A stretch of 41,797 bases of DNA from a virus, in the IMG/VR virus record IMGVR_UViG_3300042922_001458, positions 1-41,797 of that record. One strand, 5' to 3'. A program made the position numbers and the translations under genes. Below are positions 28,609 through 38,540 of this stretch, piece after piece. Within the stretch, counting starts at the first letter, position 1, and every line of letters begins with the position of its first letter. Under the pieces are notes generated by a model. The model was given only the letters and a program-made list of their open reading frames with translations, was not told the origin of the DNA and searched no databases.

Positions 28609-31392
28609 ATGGCACAGGAAAGCATTGGCACCGCGCGCCTAGACATCGTCGTCGATACCTCGCAGTTTGACACTGCGGTTGCTTCGGCCAAGCGTAGTAC
28701 CTCCGACATGGCGCAGTCGGCTCAAGCTGACTATGCCAAGTTGACGGCTGCGGAGCGACGGCGCGTTGATTCGCTGATCCATCAGGCCAACACCATTGGC
28801 ATGACCCGCAAGGAGCAGATCCTTTATAACGCGGCGCTGCGGGGCGTTCCGACCTCGATCCTGGATGAGATCAAGACCAAGCTTGCCGCGACCGGCACCG
28901 CTGCGGTTGGTGCGACCAAGCAGATTAACCAGTACGGGATTAGCGCTGCGCAACAGGCTGCCGCGCTGAGGGGGGTGCCTGCCCAGATCACTGACATCGT
29001 TGTTTCGCTGCAAGGCGGGCAGCAGCCGCTGACCGTTCTGCTTCAGCAGGGCGGCCAGCTGAAAGACATGTTTGGCGGCATCGTGCCGGCGGCGCGGGCG
29101 TTGGGCGGCGCTCTATTGAGCCTCATCAATCCGTACACCTTGGCGGCAGCGGCGGCGGCAGCGGTGGCAGTGGCTTGGGTAAAAGGATCTTCCGAAGCGG
29201 AGAACTTCCGCGATTCCTTAATCCTGACCGGCAATGCCGCGGGTGTAACGGCGGGCAATCTCGTCGCGATGGCGCGTGGCCTGGGCGAGATTACCGGAAG
29301 CCATTCGCGAGCAGTTCAAGCCCTGAACGCCGTGGCGGCCTCCGGGAAGCTTTCCGGTACCGCACTGTCGGACGTGGCACTTATCGCTGCTGAAATGCAG
29401 CGCGCGGTTGGCACGGGGATTGAGAGCACAGTCGAGATTTTCGCGAAGATCGGCAAGGACCCCGTGGCGGCGGTTGTTGACCTCAACGAGCGCTATGGGA
29501 TCTTGACCGGTTCGATCTATGCGCAGGTTCAGGCGCTGATGGAGCAGGGGCGGGCGCAAGAGGCTGTTGAGCTGGTCGCGCGGCAAGCGGCGGCGGAGCT
29601 TACGGGGCGGACCGCAGAGCAAAAGCAAAACCTGGGATCGCTTGAGTCGGCTTGGAACAAGCTAGGCGCAGCTGCGTCATGGGCTTGGGACAAGATGCTG
29701 GACATCGGCCGGGAGAGCACGGTTGATGAGACGCTTCGCGAGTTGGAACGAGAGGTGCGTCAGCGTGCGGAGAATATCCGCATTGCGGCCGAAGCTGGTG
29801 CCACGATAAGCGAGAAGGAAAGGCAAGGCCTCAAGAATGCCGAAGCGCGTCGTGATGCTGTAATCGCGCAGAAGAAGGAGGCGGAAGACGCCGCCAAAGC
29901 GGAGGCTGAGCTCGTCCGGGTCAATCGCGAGGCGATTCAATCACGGAAAGAGATATCCAAGCTTATTGACGAGGGCGCGTCAAAAGCGGAAAAGCGGCGC
30001 AAGGACTTACAGGATTTAGACGACCGGATTGCGAAGGCGCAGAAAGATGGCACAACGCTTGACGCGTCGGTCATCAAGGCCGCCCGTGCCGCCATTGAGC
30101 GCCGGTACGAGGACAAGAGTCCCCAAAAGGCGTACTCGGACCCGGCGGCAACCAAGCTTCTGCAGCAATATCGCGAGGCGGAGGCATCTCTTCAGGCTCA
30201 GATCACCAGCGAGGACAAGCTTGCCACCTGGGGTCAGAAGCGCGCCGAGTTCGAGCAGCAGATCGCAGACCTGAAGGACAAGAAGGTCCTGACGGCGGAT
30301 CAAAAAAGCCTGCTCGCCCAGCAAGACCTGCTGCGCCGCCAGCTTGATCTGAATGTGGCCGCAGAGAAAGAGCTACGCACCAAGCAGGAGACTGCCAAGG
30401 TCGAAGCCCTGCGCGCCAGCCTCGCCGCCACCCGAGACCTGGAGCAGCAGCAGTATGCGGACCAGGTCGCAGGGGTGGGACTGGGCGACCGCGCGCAGGA
30501 GGAGCTTCGCGCACGTCAGGCGATATTGCGGGACTACCAGCGCCAGCAGGCGCAGTTCGACCGCTCGATGGCTTCGGGGCAGATCACTCAAGAGACCTAC
30601 CAGAGCCAGACAGCGCTCCTGCAGGAACACCTGGATTTGCGTCTGTCGATGCAGCAGCAGTATTTCGATCAGGTGCGCGAAGCTCAGGGCAATTGGAAGA
30701 ACGGCGCCACTTCGGCGCTTGACAACTATCTGGACTCCGCCGCGAACGTGGCCGGCCAAACGAAGACCTTGTTCTCCAACGCCTTCCAGGGGATGGAAGA
30801 CGCGATCGTGAGGTTTGCGTCTACCGGCAAGCTGTCGTTCAAAGACTTTGCCACCTCCGTGCTCGCGGATATGGCCAGAATCGCGGCGCGTCAGGCGATT
30901 GTGGGCATGGTGGGCAGCATTGCCGGCGCCGTCGGCGGCGCGGCAGCCAGTGGCATTTCGGCTGGTGCCAGCTATCAGGGGGCGGGAATGGCCGCCGTCG
31001 GCAATACGGACGGTATGACGGGTTGGAACCTGTCAGGTGGTCGAGCTTCTGGCGGTCCAACGGCAGCAAATTCGCTCTACCGCGTCAGGGAGTTAGGTCC
31101 CGAGTTGTACACCGAAGGCGGCCAAACCTATCTGATGAGCGGTGAGAACGGCGGCTACGTCACGCCTCTGAAGAACAGCGCGACGGGCGGAGCTGTGGGG
31201 AGTGGGGCCAGTTACCAGATCACCAACCAGGTGATTTTCAACGACTCGGGCCGCGAAACCCGACAGACGGGCCAAGACGACGAAATGGGGCGGGAGATGC
31301 TGAGGCAGATGGAGGCGGTGGCGCAACGCGTTGTCGACCGTTCCTATCGCCAGGGCGGAACCGCCTGGAATGCGCGAAATGGGAGGGCCTGA
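28609..31392 (+). CDS. Tape measure protein (lambda gpH-like)
   Basis: 927 aa from the ATG at 28609; a TTG at 28603 overlaps the T stop. Long coiled-coil-rich protein with a hydrophobic stretch at about 165-190 (ALGGALLSLINPYTLAAAAA). Prophage tail-length tape-measure domain is followed by extended Glu/Arg/Lys helices (about 370-740). The C-terminal lambda tail_tape_C domain (NAFQGMEDAIVRFASTGKLS, FKDFATSVLADMARIAARQA) ends the core. Sets tail length and passes into the host membrane during injection. Confidence 0.93.
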   Translation: MAQESIGTARLDIVVDTSQFDTAVASAKRSTSDMAQSAQADYAKLTAAERRRVDSLIHQANTIGMTRKEQILYNAALRGVPTSILDEIKTKLAATGTAAVGATKQINQYGISAAQQAAALRGVPAQITDIVVSLQGGQQPLTVLLQQGGQLKDMFGGIVPAARALGGALLSLINPYTLAAAAAAAVAVAWVKGSSEAENFRDSLILTGNAAGVTAGNLVAMARGLGEITGSHSRAVQALNAVAASGKLSGTALSDVALIAAEMQRAVGTGIESTVEIFAKIGKDPVAAVVDLNERYGILTGSIYAQVQALMEQGRAQEAVELVARQAAAELTGRTAEQKQNLGSLESAWNKLGAAASWAWDKMLDIGRESTVDETLRELEREVRQRAENIRIAAEAGATISEKERQGLKNAEARRDAVIAQKKEAEDAAKAEAELVRVNREAIQSRKEISKLIDEGASKAEKRRKDLQDLDDRIAKAQKDGTTLDASVIKAARAAIERRYEDKSPQKAYSDPAATKLLQQYREAEASLQAQITSEDKLATWGQKRAEFEQQIADLKDKKVLTADQKSLLAQQDLLRRQLDLNVAAEKELRTKQETAKVEALRASLAATRDLEQQQYADQVAGVGLGDRAQEELRARQAILRDYQRQQAQFDRSMASGQITQETYQSQTALLQEHLDLRLSMQQQYFDQVREAQGNWKNGATSALDNYLDSAANVAGQTKTLFSNAFQGMEDAIVRFASTGKLSFKDFATSVLADMARIAARQAIVGMVGSIAGAVGGAAASGISAGASYQGAGMAAVGNTDGMTGWNLSGGRASGGPTAANSLYRVRELGPELYTEGGQTYLMSGENGGYVTPLKNSATGGAVGSGASYQITNQVIFNDSGRETRQTGQDDEMGREMLRQMEAVAQRVVDRSYRQGGTAWNARNGRA

Positions 31393-31727
31393 TGGCTGAA
31401 CGATTTTTGTGGAAGGCCTCTGGCCAGCCTACGGGCACCGTCACATTTCGGCGCCTTACAGCGCAGTTCGGAGACGGGTATCGCCAGGTGGCCGGGGACG
31501 GCATCAACAACAAAGTGCAGTCCTGGCCGCTCACTTTCTCGGGCAGCAAGCAGGAAATGCAGGCGGTCATGTCTTTCTTGGACAGACACGCAGGCATTGC
31601 GTCATTCCTCTGGACGCCTCCAATGGGGGTGGAGGGCTACTACGAGGCGCCGGCGTACAGCCTCAACCCTGTGGGAGGGGACGTTTACACGGTTTCTGCC
31701 ACCTTCAATCAAATTTTCAAATCATAG
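31392..31727 (+). CDS. Minor tail protein M
   Basis: 111 aa. LTAQFGDGYRQVAGDGINNK, SWPLTFSGSKQEMQAVMSFL and the terminal VSATFNQIFKS are characteristic of the lambda gpM/phage_min_tail family (distal tail). Start overlaps the tape-measure stop (TGATG). Confidence 0.92.
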   Translation: MAERFLWKASGQPTGTVTFRRLTAQFGDGYRQVAGDGINNKVQSWPLTFSGSKQEMQAVMSFLDRHAGIASFLWTPPMGVEGYYEAPAYSLNPVGGDVYTVSATFNQIFKS

Positions 31728-31734
31728 GGGAGCC

Positions 31735-33183
31735 ATGGACCCACTTGTGAAGGTAAACGTGGGCGCAAGCCCTAACGATGGGACCGGCGATGCTTTGCGA
31801 AACGCATTCATCAAGCTGAACCAGAACGTTGATTCCATCGCTAACGCCCTGGGCGTGGCTTTTGGGATCGCCACCCTGGGGGCAGACGGACGCCTCCTCC
31901 TGGGTCAGCTGCCTGTGCCGCTTGTGCTGCCCACAACGCTCCACGATCTGGACAATTACGTGTCGCCAGGTGTCTACCGGCAGACCACGACCGCAGGAGC
32001 GCAGGCTGGCGCGCATTACCCGATAGTCCTACCGGGGATTCTTGAGGTGATCGGCAGTGCAAATGGCGTGGTTGCTGTGCAGCGTTACACCGTCACCTCC
32101 CCGGGGACCGACAACAACCGCCGTTTTTTCCGTGCCATGACCAGCGGAACCTGGTCCGGCTGGGGCGAATCGGTTTCTACCGCGCTTATCGGCGTGGCCA
32201 GTGGCATCCCGCAGCTGGATGCGAATGCGCGCCTGCCGTTCGGCCAGCTTCCTGCGGTGACTCAGGCCCTATGGAATGGCACAACGCTCAACTTGAGCGG
32301 AACAGGCGCGGGCGCGGTAATCACCGGGGAATTTCCTGGCATGCACAGCGCCACTGGCGTGAGGTTCAAGGCCAGCACAGCAGGCGGAGCAACCTCCACT
32401 TACGTCCAGGCGGTCCCCGCCGCAGCAGGCGGAACCTCGGGATTTCTTGCGCGTGAAAACGAGACGACAAATGCTAGTTTTGTCACGCTGGCGAACGACA
32501 CAACCAACAACGTTGCGCGTATCTTGTTCAGCCGTCACGGCACCGGGTCGCTACTTTCGCGGCTGGTTTTCCAGAGCGCGGATCAAGAATGCGGCAGCGT
32601 CTCCCGTTTGGGCGAGTGGCAGCTGGGCGCGCCGCCTGCTGTGCGCGCCGCTAATACCGCCATCACCTGCACATACGCCGGAGGGACCACGCTGTGGGGC
32701 ATCCTGATGGCTCCAAAAACTCTGAACGATGGCGCGGCCATCGCGTTTCAGAACGTGGCCGGCGGCCTGGTCGGATCCATCACCACGTCAGCCACGGGAA
32801 CCTCCTACAACATTTCCTCAGATTACCGTCTTAAGCATCTGAAAGGGGATTCCGACAAGGAGGCAGGGTGGGGTCGCATCATGGCCGTGAGAGTCCGCGA
32901 TTTCACATGGAAAGCCAACGATCAGGAGGATATCGGCGTTCTTGCCCACGAGCTTGCCGAGACCCACCCGCGCGCTGTGAACGGCGAGAAAGACGCGGTT
33001 ATGGAAATGGAGGGATTCGAGGGCATGATCCTGCCGCAGAGCGTGGATTTCTCCAAGCTGGTCCCGGACCTGATCCTGACGGCCCAGCGGCAGCAGCAAA
33101 TCATTGACCAGATGCGCGTGGAGCTTGACGAGCTGAAATCCTCCGGCCTGGCCTCTGCGCCTGCCCAGGATCCGGCCAACTAG
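31735..33183 (+). CDS. Tail fibre-like protein with S74 intramolecular chaperone
   Basis: 482 aa from the ATG at 31735, GGGGAG upstream; the longer frame from 31597 is inside gene M. N-terminus VNVGASPNDGTGDALRNAFI is a virion-attachment module shared by many phage fibres. The centre has a knob/fibre section (YVSPGVYRQTTTAGAQAG, RFFRAMTSGTWSGWGES). The C-terminal 120 residues are a peptidase S74 domain: ISSDYRLKHLKG with the self-cleavage serine and RLK, then RVRDFTWKANDQEDIGVLAH. S74 domains trimerise the fibre and cut themselves off. Placement between M and L is unusual. Confidence 0.85.
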   Translation: MDPLVKVNVGASPNDGTGDALRNAFIKLNQNVDSIANALGVAFGIATLGADGRLLLGQLPVPLVLPTTLHDLDNYVSPGVYRQTTTAGAQAGAHYPIVLPGILEVIGSANGVVAVQRYTVTSPGTDNNRRFFRAMTSGTWSGWGESVSTALIGVASGIPQLDANARLPFGQLPAVTQALWNGTTLNLSGTGAGAVITGEFPGMHSATGVRFKASTAGGATSTYVQAVPAAAGGTSGFLARENETTNASFVTLANDTTNNVARILFSRHGTGSLLSRLVFQSADQECGSVSRLGEWQLGAPPAVRAANTAITCTYAGGTTLWGILMAPKTLNDGAAIAFQNVAGGLVGSITTSATGTSYNISSDYRLKHLKGDSDKEAGWGRIMAVRVRDFTWKANDQEDIGVLAHELAETHPRAVNGEKDAVMEMEGFEGMILPQSVDFSKLVPDLILTAQRQQQIIDQMRVELDELKSSGLASAPAQDPAN

Positions 33184-33195
33184 AGACAACCCATC

Positions 33196-33942
33196 ATGAG
33201 CATAACTACCGACATCCAGAAACTGGAGCCGGGGGATGCGGTGCGCCTGTTTGAGCTGGACACCAGCAACCAGGGCGGGCCCACCCTCCGCTTTCACAAT
33301 TACAACCAAAGTGGCCCGATCTTCTGGAAGGGCCAGGAGTACACGCCCTGGGCGTTGGAAGCCCGCGATTTCCAACGCACGGGCGAAGCGTCCCAACCGT
33401 CACCGACCCTTGCGGTTGGCAACATCGGCGAAGACAAGAACGGCGATCCCGTTGCCGGCGTGATCTCCTCGCTGTGCATCGCCATGGATGATCTGGTGGG
33501 CTGTGTGTTGACCGTCCGCGAAACGCTGGCCAAGTATCTCGACCCAGTGAACTTCCCTGACGGCAACTCCAACTATGACCCCAACCAGGAATTGCCGCTT
33601 GAGGTGTGGCTGGTCGAACAGAAGCTGAACGAAACACCGGAGGTGGTTGAGTTCGAGCTTGCGACGGGACTTGCGTTCGATGGGCGCCAACTACCGGGGC
33701 GCCAGATCGTGGCGACCATCTGCCCGTGGAAATGGATAGGTGGTTATCGCGGGCCTTACTGCCAGTACACGGGGTCCGCGTATTTCGACGGTCAGGACCG
33801 GCCCGTGTCCAGTCCGGACCAGGACAACTGCGCCGGCCTGGTGCGCTCCTGCCAGCTCCGGTTCGGCGCAGAGCAGGGCGTGGAGCCGGTGGCGGCTGTC
33901 ATCAACTTTGGTGGGTTCCCTGCCGCTGATCGGGTTCGATAG
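33196..33942 (+). CDS. Minor tail protein L (Fe-S)
   Basis: 248 aa. Lambda gpL family: LEPGDAVRLFELD, WKGQEYTPWALEARDFQRTG, PLEVWLVEQKLNETPEVVEF. Four C-terminal Cys (TICPWKW, GPYCQYTG, DNCAGLVRSCQLRFG) match the cluster-binding cysteines known from lambda gpL. Baseplate hub-like role at the tail tip. Confidence 0.92.
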   Translation: MSITTDIQKLEPGDAVRLFELDTSNQGGPTLRFHNYNQSGPIFWKGQEYTPWALEARDFQRTGEASQPSPTLAVGNIGEDKNGDPVAGVISSLCIAMDDLVGCVLTVRETLAKYLDPVNFPDGNSNYDPNQELPLEVWLVEQKLNETPEVVEFELATGLAFDGRQLPGRQIVATICPWKWIGGYRGPYCQYTGSAYFDGQDRPVSSPDQDNCAGLVRSCQLRFGAEQGVEPVAAVINFGGFPAADRVR

Positions 33943-33943
33943 C

Positions 33944-34747
33944 ATGAAGAAAGCAACACTTGCAGCCATGCGCCGGCACGCCGAGGAGGCGTATCCCACC
34001 GAATGCGTGGGTTTCGTGGTGTCTGATTCCGAGGGGCGTGAAATCTATGTGTGCGGCCAGAATGTGGCCGATGCGCCGGAGGCCGGCTTCGTAACGCGCC
34101 CCGATGATTGGGCGGCAGCCGAGGATATGGGGGCGGTGGTCGCATTCGTCCATTCGCACCCGGATAGTCCGGCCTCGCCATCGGAGGCGGATCTGGTGGC
34201 CTGCGAGGCCATGGCCGAGAGGGTAGGGGCGCTGCCTTGGTACATCGTGGAGGTGCGCAAGGACATTGGTCAGGAGGCGCCTCAAGCTCTCGCCATCGAG
34301 GCGTTTTCCCCCACGGGGTATCAAGCGCCGCTGCTGGGGCGAACGTTCCATCACGGCGTACTCGACTGCTACAGCGTGATCCGCGATTTTCACGCGAGGG
34401 AGATGGGGATTCACCTACCTGACTTTGCCCGCGCGGACGGTTGGTGGGAAGGCGAGCAAGAGGTCTACCTGGACAACTTCGCCGCTGCTGGCTTCCGGTC
34501 GCTGGCCCCTGGCGAGACTCTCCAGCGCGGGGATGTGATCCTCATGAACCACCTGGCGAAGCGCACCAACCATGGTGCCGTCTACCTGGGCGATGGCACG
34601 CTGTCCGAGCGACCGGACCTCTTCCCCATGCAAGGCACCATGCTCCATCACCTGTACGGCCGGCTGTCTACTCGTGAGGTGTATGGCGGGTACTGGCAAG
34701 AGATCACGCGCGTCGTGCTGCGACATAAGGAAGTGGCCAATGGATAA
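33944..34747 (+). CDS. Tail assembly protein K (JAMM + NlpC/P60)
   Basis: 267 aa from the ATG at 33944; the frame upstream overlaps L. N-terminal JAB/MPN domain with Glu in YPTECVGFVV and metal motif HSHPDSPASPSEAD. C-terminal NlpC/P60 peptidase with Cys in VLDCYSVIRDFHAREMG and His in NHGAVYLGDG. Both catalytic sets are intact, so it can probably cleave peptidoglycan peptides. Lambda gpK role in tail-tip assembly or cell-wall passage. Confidence 0.93.
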   Translation: MKKATLAAMRRHAEEAYPTECVGFVVSDSEGREIYVCGQNVADAPEAGFVTRPDDWAAAEDMGAVVAFVHSHPDSPASPSEADLVACEAMAERVGALPWYIVEVRKDIGQEAPQALAIEAFSPTGYQAPLLGRTFHHGVLDCYSVIRDFHAREMGIHLPDFARADGWWEGEQEVYLDNFAAAGFRSLAPGETLQRGDVILMNHLAKRTNHGAVYLGDGTLSERPDLFPMQGTMLHHLYGRLSTREVYGGYWQEITRVVLRHKEVANG

Positions 34748-35342
34748 CCAGTTACGCACCATCCGGCTGTATGGGCTGCTGGGAACGCGGTTTGGTCGCG
34801 TCCACCGGCTAGCCGTGCGAAGTGCCGCAGAGGCCATTCAAGCGCTATGCGCCATCCTGCCCGGATTCGAAAGAGAAATGATCACCTCTGGGGATCGAGG
34901 CGTGCGCTACGCGGTTTTCTTGGGCCGCAGCAACATCGGAGAAGACAGGCTTGAGCGTGCCGCTTCGGACGAGGAAGAGATCCGGTTTGCGCCGGTCATC
35001 CAGGGGGCCAAGAGGGGGGGCGTATTTCAAACGATCCTCGGCGCGGCCATGGTGGCTGTCGGCGCGGCGATTAACTACTTCAGCGCCGGCTCTATGGCGG
35101 CGTTCGGAACTTCGCTTATGAAAATGGGCGCCGTCGTGGCGCTGGGCGGCGTCATTCAGTTGGCGAGCCCGACGCAAACTGGGCTCTCGACGAAGGACAG
35201 CCCGGACAACGGTGCGTCTTACAACTTCAACGGGGCCGTGAACACGACCGCGCAGGGCAATTGCGTTCCGGTTCATTACGGTGAGGGCTGGGCCGGGAGC
35301 GCCGTGGTGTCGGCCGGCATTTATGCCGAAGATCAAGCATAG
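34740..35342 (+). CDS. Tail assembly protein I
   Basis: 200 aa from the ATG at 34740, overlapping K by 8 nt. Lambda gpI family: ubiquitin-like N-terminus (LRTIRLYGLLGTRFGRVHRL, AEAIQALCAILPGFEREM), hydrophobic middle (TILGAAMVAVGAAINYFSAG), and C-terminal SYNFNGAVNTTAQGNCVPVH, the conserved segment. Tail-tip assembly; not known in virions of lambda. Confidence 0.92.
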   Translation: MDNQLRTIRLYGLLGTRFGRVHRLAVRSAAEAIQALCAILPGFEREMITSGDRGVRYAVFLGRSNIGEDRLERAASDEEEIRFAPVIQGAKRGGVFQTILGAAMVAVGAAINYFSAGSMAAFGTSLMKMGAVVALGGVIQLASPTQTGLSTKDSPDNGASYNFNGAVNTTAQGNCVPVHYGEGWAGSAVVSAGIYAEDQA

Positions 35343-35350
35343 AGGTAACG

Positions 35351-38300
35351 ATGCAACGTCTACTTTCACCCGCCGAAGCCGGCGGGTTTTCTTTTGATGG
35401 GCCCATGCGAAACATCGCGCGTCAAGGCGGTATCACGATTGTGGGTCGCAAGGGTGGCAAGGACGGAGGCGGTGCTCGTTCGCCCGTGGAGGCTCCTGAT
35501 AGCCTGCACAGCATTTCGTATGCCAAGGTGCTTGACCTGATCAGTGAGGGGCCTATCGTTGGCCCTGTGGCCGGGCTGAATTCCATCTTGCGCAGCATCT
35601 ACCTGGACGGAACGCCCATCGAGAACGATGACGGGTCGCTCAACTTTCAGGGCGTCCGAGTGGATTTCCGCAACGGCACGCAGTCACAAGACTATATCCA
35701 GGGGTTCCCGGCGACAGAAAGCACCACTGGCCTGGGCGTCGAGCTGAAATACGGCGTTCCTTGGGTCCAGACGATCACTGATCGCACGTTGTCGGCGGTT
35801 CGCATAACGCTAGAGGTTCGGGGGCTCATCCAGGTCGACACCGGCAATGGAGACCGCGACGGCACTCGCGTGGATTACGCCATTGATCTGCAGACCGACG
35901 GCGGCGCGTTCCAGGAGGTTCTGGTATCAGCGTTCGACGGGAAGACCACGCAGACTTACGCACGAACCCACCGCATCGACCTCCCGCAAGGCGCGCAGAC
36001 GGGGTGGGTTGTTCGTGTGCGCCGTTTGTCCATAAATTCCGCCACCGACACCCTGACCAACGCCACTTGGATCCAGTCCATCACCAACGTGCTGGATGCC
36101 AAGCTTCGCATGCCGATGTCCGCCGTGGTGGGAATCCAGGTAGACGCCAGCCAGTTTTCTGCCATCCCGACTCGCGCGTACCGTTTCCGTGGCCGCATTA
36201 TCGCAGTGCCTAGCAACTACGATCCCGAGTCGCGGACCTATACCGGCGTGTGGGATGGGACGTTTAAGCAGGCGTGGACCAATAATCCCGCTTGGATCTG
36301 GTACGACATGGTGACGAGTCAGCGGTATGGCGCCGGCGCGTTCTTGGAACCGGCGCGGCTGGCAATGGCAAAGTGGCACCTTTATCCCATCGCGCAGTAC
36401 TGCGACGAAATGATCCCAGACGGGTTTGGGGGCATGGAGCCGCGTTTCACCTGCAACGTCTACATTCAGCAGGCAGCGGACGCATATCGCGTCATGTCCG
36501 ATCTTGCCAGCGTCTTTCGTGGCATCGTCTACGAGATGAATGGGGCCGTTGCGGCGTCGGCCGATATGCCGAGCGAGCCGGTTTACAACTTCACCAATGC
36601 GAACGTGTTGGATGGAAAGTTCGGCTACACCGGCAGTCCGCGGCGCACTCGTTATACCGTGGTTCAGGTTTCGTGGAACGACAACACGAACCAGGGCATC
36701 GCGAAGATGGAGGCGGTCGAGGATCGGGAAGCGATCGCCCGCTACGGCGTGCGGATGCACCAGCTGGCGGCCTTCGGCTGCACGTCGCGCGGGCAGGCGG
36801 TGCGCGTAGCAAAATGGGCGCTGCTCACCTCTCAGCGGGAGACACAAGGGGTCACCTTCGGCGTGGGCCTTGAACAGGCGGTGGTGAAACCGGGTTCTGT
36901 GATCCGGATTGCCGACAAGAACCGCACCGGCCGCCGTATTGGCGGCCGAATTCGTTCAGCCACTGCCACAACCGTCACGGTGGACCTGGCTATCGGGGTG
37001 CGAGCTGGCGACCGCTTGATCCTGAACATGCCTAACGGCCTGACGCAAACGCGCATTGTGCAGGGTGCGGTGGGAACCATGATCACGGCCGATCAGACGA
37101 TCTGGACGGCTGACAGCACCGAGATGACGGCGGACATGATTGGGATCCAGGGGGGGACCCTGGAGATTACTGTCACCCAGCCATTCACTGACCTTCCAGA
37201 GCCGGAAGCCGTCTGGACGCTGGAATCTGAGGAGTTGTCGACGCAGCTATTCCGCGTAATCAGCGTGGTGCGCGAGGACGTGATGACCGCCATCATCAGC
37301 GCCGTGCAGCACGTCCCTGGCAAGTTCAACGCCGTGGACTACGGCACGCGCCTGGAAAACCCTCCGATTACGGTTATCCCGCCCATGGTGATGTCCGCGC
37401 CTGAGAACGTGGCATTGTCGTCGTATTCGACACTGGACCAGACGATAGCCACCCACAACGCGCTCATTACGTGGGACAAAGTGCAGGACGCTGTGGAGTA
37501 TCAAGTCCAGTGGCGACGCAACAACTCGGACTGGATTGAGGCGGGCCGGACGGGCTCGGCGTCCGTCGAAATTCGGGGCATTAGCACCGGCCGCTACCTT
37601 GCGAGGGTGCGCGCCATTAACGCCGCGAACATCCCTTCGGCGTGGGGCCTGTCCGCGTCCACAGAGTTGCAAGGTAGTGTCATGCCGCCGCCGCAAGTCA
37701 CGCACTTGACCGCGCAGGGTGTGGTGTTTGGGATCCGACTGAATTGGGGTTTCCCTGCCGGCAACTACATCATCGAGCGGACGGAACTCTGGTATTCGGA
37801 ATCGCAGTCGCGGGAGAGTGCCATCAAACTTGGGGAGTTCGCGTTCCCGCAAAACACCCACGACATGATGGGGTTGTCCGCCGGCAAGCGCCTGTATTTT
37901 TGGGCCAGGCTAGTGGATCGCACGGGCATCCCAGGGGACTTTTTCCCGATTGGGAATCCTGGCGTTATCGGCACGTCCAGCAATAGCGCCGACGAGATCC
38001 TGGCGTATCTCACCAACCAGATCACTGAAACGCAGCTTGCGAAGGCGCTGCTGGACAAGATCAACGACGGCGGAGATGCCCAGGTGCAGATTGACGCTAT
38101 CGTAAATGCCCTGGCGGCCATGTACACGATCAAAACCCAGCTCACAGTGGGCGGCGTTCCGTACATGGCCGGGATCGGCGTGGGGGTCGAGAACAATCAA
38201 GGCGTCATTACGTCGCAGATCTTGCTGGCCGCCGGGCGCGTGGCCATCCTGGACGAGTCCACCGGATCCGTGAAAGCGCCGTTTGTAGTGCAGGGTGGGC

Positions 38301-38539
38301 AGGTTTTCATGAACGAGGCCATCATCGGCCGCGCCACCATTGGCTCCGCCAACCTCAAGGACAACCTCACTTCCGATGCGCTCAATCCCAACGGTGTGCC
38401 CGTCTTCAACCTGAATGTGCGTTCCGGGCTCATGTCGTTCAACGGCGCCGAGTCGGACGGTTCGAGAACGGAGATCACCAACCGGGGAATGCGCTACTAC
38501 TATCCAAACGGCGTACTCGGCGCACGATTCGGGGGCTGA
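35351..38539 (+). CDS. Tail tip/host specificity protein J
   Basis: 1062 aa. The ATG at 35351 has GAGG 5 nt upstream, but a terminator hairpin occupies codons 6-15; the ATG at 35405 is the alternative start, giving 1044 aa. J-type features: KVLDLISEGPIVGPVAGLNS, LGVELKYGVPWVQ, NPAWIWYDMVTSQRYGAG, AASADMPSEPVYNFTNANV. Fibronectin-III-like modules lie at about 680-860 (ALITWDKVQDAVEYQVQWRR), and the C-terminal part of about 200 residues contains a helical region and a beta tip. Determines receptor binding and forms the central tail tip. Confidence 0.95.
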   Translation: MQRLLSPAEAGGFSFDGPMRNIARQGGITIVGRKGGKDGGGARSPVEAPDSLHSISYAKVLDLISEGPIVGPVAGLNSILRSIYLDGTPIENDDGSLNFQGVRVDFRNGTQSQDYIQGFPATESTTGLGVELKYGVPWVQTITDRTLSAVRITLEVRGLIQVDTGNGDRDGTRVDYAIDLQTDGGAFQEVLVSAFDGKTTQTYARTHRIDLPQGAQTGWVVRVRRLSINSATDTLTNATWIQSITNVLDAKLRMPMSAVVGIQVDASQFSAIPTRAYRFRGRIIAVPSNYDPESRTYTGVWDGTFKQAWTNNPAWIWYDMVTSQRYGAGAFLEPARLAMAKWHLYPIAQYCDEMIPDGFGGMEPRFTCNVYIQQAADAYRVMSDLASVFRGIVYEMNGAVAASADMPSEPVYNFTNANVLDGKFGYTGSPRRTRYTVVQVSWNDNTNQGIAKMEAVEDREAIARYGVRMHQLAAFGCTSRGQAVRVAKWALLTSQRETQGVTFGVGLEQAVVKPGSVIRIADKNRTGRRIGGRIRSATATTVTVDLAIGVRAGDRLILNMPNGLTQTRIVQGAVGTMITADQTIWTADSTEMTADMIGIQGGTLEITVTQPFTDLPEPEAVWTLESEELSTQLFRVISVVREDVMTAIISAVQHVPGKFNAVDYGTRLENPPITVIPPMVMSAPENVALSSYSTLDQTIATHNALITWDKVQDAVEYQVQWRRNNSDWIEAGRTGSASVEIRGISTGRYLARVRAINAANIPSAWGLSASTELQGSVMPPPQVTHLTAQGVVFGIRLNWGFPAGNYIIERTELWYSESQSRESAIKLGEFAFPQNTHDMMGLSAGKRLYFWARLVDRTGIPGDFFPIGNPGVIGTSSNSADEILAYLTNQITETQLAKALLDKINDGGDAQVQIDAIVNALAAMYTIKTQLTVGGVPYMAGIGVGVENNQGVITSQILLAAGRVAILDESTGSVKAPFVVQGGQVFMNEAIIGRATIGSANLKDNLTSDALNPNGVPVFNLNVRSGLMSFNGAESDGSRTEITNRGMRYYYPNGVLGARFGG
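35368..35395 (+). terminator. Terminator-like hairpin inside the J 5' end
   Basis: 7-bp stem ACCCGCC / GGCGGGT with loop GAAGCC, followed by TTTTCTTTT. It lies 26 nt after the tail I stop and within the first codons of the long form of J. It resembles the late terminator at 16465 in stem sequence. Confidence 0.7.
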
Positions 38540-38540
38540 T

